The translations under genes were made by a program, and so were the position numbers. Positions 1-4,982 of a stretch of 6,067 nt of DNA are shown one piece after another; positions within the stretch are counted from its first letter, which is position 1; each line of letters starts with the position of its first letter. The notes under the pieces are model-generated. The model ran no database searches and had not been told where the DNA came from. It worked only from the letters and a program-made list of their open reading frames with translations. This stretch comes from Deltaproteobacteria bacterium (lineage in GTDB: Bacteria; Desulfobacterota; Desulfarculia; Adiutricales; Adiutricaceae). The stretch covers positions 1 through 6,067 of the forward strand of contig JAITJB010000046.1 of the NCBI GenBank assembly GCA_031279155.1, in the 5' to 3' direction.

Positions 1-61
1 CGGCCCCATGCTAGACCATGGCGTAAGCACCGGCTCTAAACGCTAACTCCTTGAGCTGCCC

Positions 62-92
62 TTTAAGGCTGGCCCTTTGGGCCAGCCTTAAA
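62..92. repeat. perfect inverted repeat (hairpin), 14-bp arms
   Basis: The arms 62-75 (TTTAAGGCTGGCCC) and 79-92 are exact reverse complements around a TTT loop. No T-run follows on either side, so it does not look like a standard intrinsic terminator. Its right arm is also the beginning of the 39-bp tandem repeat, so the hairpin seems to belong to that repeat family. It may come from an inverted copy of the unit boundary. Confidence 0.8.
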
Positions 93-198
93 CGCTAACC
101 CCATGCATTGGCCCAAAGCACCAGCCTTAAACCCTAACCCCATGCCCTGGCCCAAAGGGCCAGCCTTAAACCATAACCCCATGCATTGGCCCAAAGGG
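82..198. repeat. tandem array of three 39-bp units
   Basis: Three head-to-tail units lie at 82-120, 121-159 and 160-198. Each begins CCAGCCTTAAAC and continues through CTAACCCCATG and TGGCCCAAAG, with a few substitutions between copies. Each of the last two units ends in a small palindrome around GGCCC-AAA-GGGCC. A more diverged copy can be traced at about 30-68 (GGCTCTAAACGCTAACTCC), and a fragment at 1-29. There are no unique spacers between units, so this is not a CRISPR array. No gene overlaps it. The role is unknown; it could be a minisatellite-like or REP-like intergenic repeat. Confidence 0.85.
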
Positions 199-584
199 CC
201 TGTCACCTGGCTATAATTGTTATCGCCACCCTAAAACCGAAACGTCATCCAAAAACCGGAAATAACAGGACGCTTTCGCCCTCAATAGGTCCTTTTAGTC
301 AATTTTTTCATTTCTTTTACTAATAAATTTTTCCCCCTTGGGGTCAACCGCAGATATAGCAGCTTAGCCCGGGGTAAATTTCAAACAGCGGCTTTAAGGC
401 CAAGTAAAACCAATTTAAAATTTACAAAAAAACGTAAACCTAATTAAATGACATAATAAAAATTTAAAATATTGTTGTCTTCCTTCGTGAGAAGTGTTAA
501 TCTTATGCCTGGATTTTCCCGAAGCTTAAAAACCTTATATACCTTTACCCTCGCAACCTCTAAACTTAGTTCCTCATATTCTAG
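199..584. other. AT-rich stretch without a recognisable gene
   Basis: No open frame here has a ribosome binding site, a plausible composition or a recognisable motif. The part from about 400 to 475 is extremely AT-rich. A possible sigma-70-like pair, TTTACA (421-426) and TTAAAT (444-449) with a 17-nt spacer, sits inside it, but such pairs arise easily by chance in this composition. A short frame at 472-702 reads straight through the terminator at 585-612 and lacks a ribosome binding site, so it is judged non-coding. Confidence 0.5.
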
Positions 585-612
585 GCCAAAGGCCGCTGGC
601 CTTTGGCTTTTT
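585..612 (+). terminator. intrinsic terminator, orphan
   Basis: The perfect 10-bp stem GCCAAAGGCC (585-594) pairs with 598-607 around a GCT loop and is followed directly by TTTTT (608-612). Stem, tight loop and T-tract fit a rho-independent terminator for + strand transcription. No gene is visible between the left edge and this point, so it would end either a long read-through from outside the window or a short non-coding transcript starting in the AT-rich region before it. Confidence 0.7.
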
Positions 613-710
613 AAAGCCCTCTTGAAAGACCGCTTTATTTTGGTTAGTATGTTAGGCTTTCACGGGGATAATCTGGCTATAGGCAATCTTCAGCCTGGCT
701 GATTGCCCCC

Positions 711-738
711 TTACAATTAGCGCCTTTGGCGATATTTT
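711..738 (+). promoter_or_regulatory. possible promoter of the metal module
   Basis: TTACAA (711-716) and TATTTT (733-738) are separated by 16 nt. The -10 matches the consensus at four of six places, the -35 only weakly. A start near 745 would place the foldable leader at 758-818 at the 5' end of the transcript. The call rests mainly on position. Confidence 0.25.
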
Positions 739-757
739 GTTAATTATTGCGTGGAAA

Positions 758-818
758 CCGTGTCCTTTAAGCAAGAAAAGCTAAAGATCCACACGCAGGC
801 CAAACTGCGGACACGGGG
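758..818 (+). promoter_or_regulatory. foldable 5' leader, three-way-junction-like
   Basis: CCGTGTCC (758-765) is the exact reverse complement of GGACACGG (809-816). Inside it, CTTTAAGC (765-772) can pair with GCTAAAG (780-786) with one bulge, and CGCAG (794-798) with CTGCG (805-809). A competing pairing of CGTGT (759-763) with ACACG (791-795) would break the outer stem. The element ends a few bases before the ribosome binding site of the small membrane protein. It does not match a riboswitch class I can recognise. A metal-responsive leader is inference. Confidence 0.35.
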
Positions 819-835
819 AAAAAAGAGGTTTTGTC

Positions 836-1075
836 ATGAATCGCTTCAAGTGGTTAGCTTTTGGTATTGGCGTCGTCGTGGGAGCTATTGGAGCTACCGT
901 TATTTCCAGCCGTCCCTCCTATATTAAAGATGGAGCCACGACCCTTTTGAGCTACGGCATCCAGGGCAAAAGGAAACTGCAGTCGGCGGCTGGCGTGGCC
1001 AAGGAGAATCTGGAGGACCTGGTGGCTGAAGCCGATCAGAAAGTCCAAGATCGTGATAACAAGGCCCAGGCCTAA
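836..1075 (+). CDS. small single-pass membrane protein, DUF6110/PacL-like partner of the P-type ATPase
   Basis: This is a 79-residue protein with a hydrophobic, glycine-rich segment at about residues 7-25 (WLAFGIGVVVGAIGATVIS). A polar, helical tail rich in Lys, Glu and Asp follows, containing KENLEDLVAEADQKVQDR. This layout resembles the DUF6110 family found beside heavy-metal P-type ATPases in anaerobes. It also parallels the mycobacterial PacL proteins, which scaffold and stabilise the pumps CtpC and CtpG. The start is supported by AAGAGG (823-828), 7 nt ahead of the ATG. The ATPase gene follows after 21 nt, so the two are very probably co-transcribed. The tail lacks the histidine/aspartate metal motif known at the end of PacL1, so here it may act as a structural partner rather than a metal donor. 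The gene is near-certain; the family assignment is from recalled motif resemblance. Confidence 0.8.
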   Translation: MNRFKWLAFGIGVVVGAIGATVISSRPSYIKDGATTLLSYGIQGKRKLQSAAGVAKENLEDLVAEADQKVQDRDNKAQA

Positions 1076-1096
1076 ATAAGTAAGGATGCCGGACCA

Positions 1097-3256
1097 ATGG
1101 ACGGAATCATAATATCAGATCTCCCGGGTCGGCTTAGAATTAGGTTAAACCGACCGGGTCTGACCCCCAGGGCTTTCGATCGGCTTAGTGGGGTCGTGAT
1201 GAAAGTCGGTACCATTAAGTACTTTGCCTTCAACGCGGTCACTGCCTCTATACTGGTCATATACGAGCCTAAGGAAGAGGTCCGTCTCAGGATTCTGGAG
1301 GCCCTGGCCAATTATGACCCAGGGCCTTCCAGGGCTCTGTCCGGTCGGGAGTTGACCTTACACGCGGTTGGCGAAGAGACCCCACTTCCCTTCAATCCCA
1401 TCTGGTCATTTATCCTTAAGAGGATCTTTTTACCAAAGCCCATCAGGCACTTTATCACCTTGGTTACCGCCCTGCCGTATCTCTATGAAGGGCTTAAGTA
1501 CCTGTTGTGGCGCAATAAGCTCTCAGTTGAGGTCTTAGACGCCTCGGCTATGACCACGCTCCTTTTGAGGTGGGATCTAAATTCGGCCAGCACTTTACTT
1601 TTCTTTTTCTCGCTATCAAACTACCTTGAGGCCTGGACCCGCCGCCGGAGCCTTAGCGGCTTATTCCGCAGCTTAGCCGGTCACGAGGAACTTGTCTGGA
1701 TCCGCACCCAAGATGGCCAAGAGATCCGGGTTAAAGAATCGGAATTGACTGTCGGTAGCCTTGTCGTCGTCCGGGCTGGCGGTTTGGTGCCGGTTGACGG
1801 CCGGGTCATCGAGGGCGAGGCCATGGTCAACCAAGCCACTATGACCGGAGAACCCTTAGCCGTCCGCAAGACCGTTGGCGGCGCCGTCTTCGCCGGCACA
1901 GCCGTCGAAGAAGGGCAGATCATCGTTAAAAGCGACCGGGTCGGCGGTGAAACCCGGATCCGCTCAATTATCGAGTACATTAAGGAGTCAGAGGCCTCTA
2001 AGACCGGCATCCAAGGCCGGGCCGAGAGAAAGGCTGACGCCATTGTACCCTATAACTTCTTACTAGCCGGACTAGTCTACCTAGTTACGCGCAACACCAT
2101 GATGGCCGGAAACGTCCTGTTAGTCGATTATTCCTGCGCCATCCGCCTATCAACCCCTCTGGTTGTCCTAACCGCCATGCGGGAGGGCAACGAAAATGGC
2201 GTCTTAATCAAGGGCGGTCGCTACTTCGAAGAGCTGATTCGCGCCAAAACCGTTGTCTTTGATAAGACCGGGACCTTAACGGAAGCTAAACCTGAGGTCG
2301 GCGAAGTCTGCCCCTTTGCTCCATACTCCCGCCAGGAGGCCCTGAGATTGGCCGCCTGCCTAGAAGAGCACTTTCCCCACCCCGTTGGCCGGGCCGTGGT
2401 CCGCCAAGCCAAAGCCGAAAACCTCGGCCACGAAGAAGAGCATACCTCCGTAAACTACGTTGTCGCCCACGGTATCTCCTCTACCTGGCATGGCCACCGC
2501 GTCCTTTTGGGGAGCCGCCATTTCGTTATCGATGATGAGAAGGTCATAATCACGCCAGAGGAAGCCGCTCAAGCCGATAGGTTATGCGCCGACGGCTCAA
2601 GCCTTATCTACATGGCCGTAGACGACCGCTTAGCGGCCATCATTTCCATCCACGACCGCCTCCGCGATGGAGTGGTTAAGACCATTAGCGATCTAAAAGA
2701 TCGCGGCGTTGAGCGTATTGTCATGTTAACTGGCGACTTGGAGAAGGCCGCCGCTTCCATGGCCCAGCAGGCCGGTTTTACCGAGTACTTATCTGAGCTT
2801 CTCCCCGATCAAAAGGCCAAAGTCCTAAAGGGCTTAGGCCGCACGGGCCAAGGAGTCATCATGGTCGGCGACGGCCTAAACGACTCAGCCGCCCTATCGT
2901 TAGCCGACGTTGGCGTAGCCTTAAGCGACGGATCAGAATTAGCCAAAGACGTGGCCAATGTCCAGCTCCTAAGGGGCCGCTTGGGCGGATTGGTCTTAGC
3001 TAGAGATTTGAGCGAACAGACTATGGCTAGGATCCACACCAATTACCTAGTCATCGTCGTCATGAACAGTCTCTTTTTAAGCTTCGGCCTCTTAGGTTGG
3101 ATAGGACCAGGCGTAACCGCCCTACTACACAACGCCACGACCTTCTTGGTGGCCTTAAGGGCCACAAGGCCCCTCCTCGAAGGCCAACCACCCATCCATC
3201 ACCAGGCCAGATCGTTAACTAGCGATCGGGCCCCAACTAGGCTAATGGTCGAGTAA
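1097..3256 (+). CDS. P1B-type heavy-metal-translocating ATPase with HMA_2-like N-domain and YSC membrane motif
   Basis: This 719-residue inner-membrane pump would export or load a transition metal by ATP hydrolysis. Residues 1-65 form a small HMA-like domain (SDLPGRLRIRL at 7-17) without the CxxC metal site. Hydrophobic segments follow at about 119-137 and 147-180. The actuator domain carries TGEP (250-253). Further membrane segments lie at about 319-333 and 335-360, and the second of these holds the transport motif VDYSCAIRLSTP with Cys347. The phosphorylated aspartate is Asp389 in DKTGT. The nucleotide domain shows the P1B-specific HP (428-429), TGD (545-547) and GDGLND (591-596). Two last membrane segments span 649-690, with HNATT at 678-682. 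All catalytic motifs are intact. The usual CPC is replaced by YSC, so the metal cannot be read from the standard rules; Mn, Zn, Fe or Cu remain possible. AAGGA (1082-1086) precedes the ATG by 10 nt, and the HMA-like domain begins at once, which supports this start. Confidence 0.95.
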   Translation: MDGIIISDLPGRLRIRLNRPGLTPRAFDRLSGVVMKVGTIKYFAFNAVTASILVIYEPKEEVRLRILEALANYDPGPSRALSGRELTLHAVGEETPLPFNPIWSFILKRIFLPKPIRHFITLVTALPYLYEGLKYLLWRNKLSVEVLDASAMTTLLLRWDLNSASTLLFFFSLSNYLEAWTRRRSLSGLFRSLAGHEELVWIRTQDGQEIRVKESELTVGSLVVVRAGGLVPVDGRVIEGEAMVNQATMTGEPLAVRKTVGGAVFAGTAVEEGQIIVKSDRVGGETRIRSIIEYIKESEASKTGIQGRAERKADAIVPYNFLLAGLVYLVTRNTMMAGNVLLVDYSCAIRLSTPLVVLTAMREGNENGVLIKGGRYFEELIRAKTVVFDKTGTLTEAKPEVGEVCPFAPYSRQEALRLAACLEEHFPHPVGRAVVRQAKAENLGHEEEHTSVNYVVAHGISSTWHGHRVLLGSRHFVIDDEKVIITPEEAAQADRLCADGSSLIYMAVDDRLAAIISIHDRLRDGVVKTISDLKDRGVERIVMLTGDLEKAAASMAQQAGFTEYLSELLPDQKAKVLKGLGRTGQGVIMVGDGLNDSAALSLADVGVALSDGSELAKDVANVQLLRGRLGGLVLARDLSEQTMARIHTNYLVIVVMNSLFLSFGLLGWIGPGVTALLHNATTFLVALRATRPLLEGQPPIHHQARSLTSDRAPTRLMVE

Positions 3257-3310
3257 AGCATCGCTAGTCGGCTTTTTAACGTGCATTTCATCATCAGTCT
3301 AAAGCCTAAA

Positions 3311-3362
3311 GCCCCTAGCCCCATAGGCCCCCCAAAAGGGGGCCTATGGGGCGGCTAAGGGC
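3311..3362. repeat. large GC-rich hairpin after the ATPase gene
   Basis: CCCCATAGGCCCCC (3319-3332) and its exact reverse complement (3338-3351) flank a 5-nt CAAAA loop. Weaker outer pairing is possible between 3311-3318 and 3353-3362. It lies about 55 nt after the stop codon. There is no T-tract, so it may slow transcription or protect the 3' end of the upstream message rather than act as a full terminator. If so, the ATPase genes could be expressed more strongly than the following accessory gene. Confidence 0.7.
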
Positions 3363-3363
3363 C

Positions 3364-3482
3364 GGCTTATGGGCTTTGGCTTATGGCCTCTTGGGTTTAT
3401 GAACTCTTTGGCTTATGGGCTTTGGTTTATGGGCTTTGGCTAATGTACTCTTGGGCTTATGAGCTCTTTAGCTTATGGGCTT
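3364..3482. repeat. nested tandem repeat, 14-18 nt units in a 46-47 nt higher-order period
   Basis: Eight units related to GGCTTATGGGCTTT can be read at 3364-3377, 3378-3392, 3393-3409, 3410-3423, 3424-3437, 3438-3452, 3453-3470 and 3471-3482. Units 1-3 (14, 15, 17 nt) match units 5-7 (14, 15, 18 nt) in order and in their private variants, such as CTCTT ends and GARCTCTTT. A three-unit block was therefore duplicated as a whole, with one extra unit between. No ribosome binding site is associated with the embedded ATGs. It fills the spacer before the HMA-like accessory gene. Confidence 0.8.
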
Positions 3483-3523
3483 AAAACGACCACTTTCTTT
3501 CTGGCAAAATTAATGAGGATGAC

Positions 3524-4360
3524 ATGATTACCAGTTTCACCAGGGGCCGAATTAGGTTGAGGCTCTCTCATCTTAAGGGCGCCACGCCCCCGGATATTCC
3601 CAAAGAAAGCCTTAAAGGCGTAACTAACCTAACCATCAACCCTCAAACTGGCGGCGCTCTGTTGGAATTTGATCCAGATGTCTTAAGCATTGCCACCATC
3701 GCTGATATCGTTGATAATATCGACCCTCAGGCAGCTGAGGTCCTCCGTAACCCGCATTTGCTAAAGCCTAGGACCATTTTTGCCTCCCCCATTCCGACTT
3801 TGGAACAGTGCCCGGCCCCGCCGCCTGAGCCGCCGGCGACTCTTTTGGCTTCTAAAGGAAGCTCAAATCGCCCCAGGGGCTCGGCTAAGGCCACCAGCGA
3901 GCTTATAAACCTAGGCGTCGGCTTTTTAACCACGGCTCTGACGGGCTTTTTTAGCTCGAGAAAATTTCACGTCCAATGCGGAGCTTTCATGGGCCTGATG
4001 CTCGTAGGTCACGTCTGGAAGTACCGCAAACGCCTAAGGCCCATCCATCAAATGTCCTTAGCTGAGATCTTCGGCTGGCCGCAGTTTAGCTGGCCTCACC
4101 ACGGGCATCATGATGGGCCCCATATGGTTCCTAATTTTGACCCACAGGCCGATGAGGACGATTGGCTGCCCTTAGAAGCGCCGTCAGAGGCAAATGCTGC
4201 GGCTAAAGATGATAGCCAGATGGCCCAAAAGTCGGCTAATAAACCCACTCCCGAGCTGGCTCGCGATCTCACTGGCGATCTGGCTGGCGATAGCCATCTC
4301 ACAGATGCCAAAGCGGACGAGGAAAATCTAAAAAGTGGTAGCAGTCCCACCTTGAACTGA
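3524..4360 (+). CDS. HMA_2-like membrane protein with His-rich tail, probable metal-handling accessory
   Basis: This is a 278-residue protein. Residues 1-68 resemble the N-domain of the neighbouring ATPase: GRIRLRL at 8-14, then a short beta/alpha pattern ending in ALLEFDP and IADIVDNIDP, with no CxxC. A proline-rich linker (about 88-106, with Cys96) follows. Two hydrophobic segments at about 127-143 and 150-165 form a likely membrane hairpin, and the second carries Cys152. Beyond the membrane lies a histidine cluster, HHGHHDGPH (192-200), then an acidic, low-complexity end with DLTGDLAGD. GAGGA (3515-3519) precedes the ATG by 4 nt. HMA-like/GRIRLR membrane proteins next to P-type ATPases are known in anaerobes, but I do not recognise a named family for the whole. 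A role as a membrane-bound metal buffer or donor to the pump is inference from the histidines and the neighbour. Confidence 0.85.
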   Translation: MITSFTRGRIRLRLSHLKGATPPDIPKESLKGVTNLTINPQTGGALLEFDPDVLSIATIADIVDNIDPQAAEVLRNPHLLKPRTIFASPIPTLEQCPAPPPEPPATLLASKGSSNRPRGSAKATSELINLGVGFLTTALTGFFSSRKFHVQCGAFMGLMLVGHVWKYRKRLRPIHQMSLAEIFGWPQFSWPHHGHHDGPHMVPNFDPQADEDDWLPLEAPSEANAAAKDDSQMAQKSANKPTPELARDLTGDLAGDSHLTDAKADEENLKSGSSPTLN

Positions 4361-4382
4361 GAAGTTTTAGGCTGACGGATGC

Positions 4383-4555
4383 TACTTTACTTGTTTTATT
4401 TGTTCGGCTTAGTTGGCTTGTTTGGCTTTGGCCTTCTAAACTTTGGCTTTGGCTTGCTTGACCTTTACTTGCTTGGCTTTGGCCTAAAAAACTTTGGCTT
4501 TCTTGGCTTTGACTTTTTTTTGCTCTTTGCTTTTTTGGCTATATGGCTTTACCCT
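4383..4555. repeat. GGCTTTGG low-complexity repeat tract with a 29-nt direct repeat
   Basis: The tract is dense in CTTGGCTTTGG words. Copies of a 29-nt element at 4422-4450 and 4473-4501 differ only in a central 3-nt block (TTGGCTTTGGCCT-nnn-AAACTTTGGCTTT) and are 51 nt apart. Because 51 is a multiple of three, an open frame at 4379-4648 reads as a repetitive Leu/Phe/Gly-rich hydrophobic peptide. That frame has no good ribosome binding site and runs through the terminator at 4576-4619, so it is more likely a by-product of the repeat than a gene. Confidence 0.65.
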
Positions 4556-4575
4556 CAAAAAAACTACCAAAAAAT

Positions 4576-4619
4576 CCGCCCGAAAGCGATCAACACTGCG
4601 CTCTCGGGCGGTTTTTTTT
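4576..4619 (+). terminator. strong intrinsic terminator of the metal module
   Basis: CCGCCCGAAAGCG (4576-4588) pairs with 4599-4611 with a single mismatch around a 10-nt loop, followed by eight Ts (4612-4619). A-rich sequence before the stem (about 4557-4574) could supply a T-tract on the other strand, so it may work in both directions. It is the first convincing stop after the HMA-like accessory gene. Confidence 0.9.
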
Positions 4620-4671
4620 GGTCTCTAAACCTACGTAAGATAAGCTAGGGCCCTAGCAATGGAAAAAACCC

Positions 4672-4708
4672 TTGACAAGTAAACAAAAGGGCACTAACCT
4701 TAATATAA
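4672..4708 (+). promoter_or_regulatory. possible promoter elements with abnormal spacing
   Basis: A perfect TTGACA (4672-4677) and a perfect TATAAT (4703-4708) lie in order on the + strand after the terminator, but they are 25 nt apart instead of 16-18. Either only the TATAAT is used, with an activator, or one of them is coincidental. They are the best promoter-like words upstream of the binding-protein gene. Confidence 0.35.
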
Positions 4709-4797
4709 TTTATTTGTTTGCTCATATTTTTTGGGCGGCAACATCATAAGTTCCCAACTTCAATATTGTTTTGAATATACAATTTTATTCATAAAAA

Positions 4798-4829
4798 ACC
4801 AGCCTCTGGTGGTCTTTTATTTTTTTTTA
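4798..4829 (+). terminator. weak terminator-like hairpin
   Basis: ACCAG (4798-4802) and CTGGT (4806-4810) form a short stem with a CCT loop, followed by a T-rich run to 4829 and preceded by a run of As. The stem is short, so termination would be partial. It could end a roughly 100-nt leader transcript started near the TATAAT at 4703-4708, or act as an attenuator for the downstream gene. Confidence 0.35.
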
Positions 4830-4841
4830 GACATTTGATGA

Positions 4842-4859
4842 TTATTGACTAGTCAATAA
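4842..4859. promoter_or_regulatory. perfect 18-bp palindrome, operator candidate
   Basis: TTATTGACT (4842-4850) is immediately followed by its exact reverse complement (4851-4859), with no spacer. A gapless palindrome of this size in a short intergenic region ahead of a substrate-binding protein gene fits the site of a dimeric repressor. No regulator gene is visible in the window. At the RNA level it would make a poor hairpin, which favours a DNA-binding site. Confidence 0.5.
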
Positions 4860-4911
4860 GGCGGGGGCGAGGTCAACCTCGGCCCATTAAGGCCGTAGAG
4901 TCAACCCGCCT
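4859..4911 (+). ncRNA. compact foldable leader element, class not recognised
   Basis: AGGCGGG (4859-4865) pairs exactly with CCCGCCT (4905-4911). Inside lie CGAGG/CCTCG (4868-4872 with 4877-4881, loop TCAA) and CGGCC/GGCCG (4880-4884 with 4891-4895), whose bases overlap slightly, so the second shortens to four pairs when both form. This gives a three-way junction of 53 nt about 70 nt before the binding-protein start. GTCAACC occurs in the first loop, and GTCAACCC again at the closing stem. It is too short for a tRNA and I cannot match it to a known riboswitch. Confidence 0.35.
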
Positions 4912-4969
4912 GGCTTAGATTTTAGCCTTCCAGCCAAGCTACTTAAGCTTTATTTATGATATCATCGGC

Positions 4970-4977
4970 GGAGAAGG
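4970..4977 (+). promoter_or_regulatory. ribosome binding site deciding the start of the binding protein
   Basis: GGAGAAGG lies 5 nt before the ATG at 4983. An in-frame ATG at 4956 has no such signal and would add nine polar residues before the signal peptide, so 4983 is preferred. ATG at 4995 is a further in-frame possibility but lies too far from this site. Confidence 0.75.
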
Positions 4978-4982
4978 TACTT

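Noticed and set aside
82..198. CRISPR array
   Set aside because: The repeats are directly adjacent without unique spacers, and no cas gene is present.
186..217. promoter with TATAAT at 212-217 and TTGGCC at 186-191
   Set aside because: The spacer is 20 nt, the -35 word lies in the tandem repeat, and no gene follows for several hundred bases.
472..702. 76-codon + strand frame beginning in the AT-rich region
   Set aside because: It has no ribosome binding site and reads through a clean intrinsic terminator at 585-612. Its product has no recognisable motif.
1681..2043. 120-codon frame on the minus strand inside the ATPase gene
   Set aside because: It is the antisense of the conserved actuator domain, with low-complexity Ser/Thr/Pro composition typical of such shadows.
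3311..3362. standard intrinsic terminator after the ATPase
   Set aside because: The stem is strong, but no T-tract follows on either strand, so it is listed as a hairpin only.
4379..4648. 89-codon frame encoding a Leu/Phe/Gly-rich hydrophobic peptide
   Set aside because: The hydrophobic pattern follows directly from the GGCTTTGG repeats with a 51-nt period. There is no convincing ribosome binding site, and the frame crosses the strong terminator at 4576-4619.
4859..4911. tRNA or hammerhead-type ribozyme
   Set aside because: The 7-bp closing stem resembles an acceptor stem, but the element is only 53 nt and lacks an anticodon arm. The hammerhead core words CUGAUGA and GAAA are absent.
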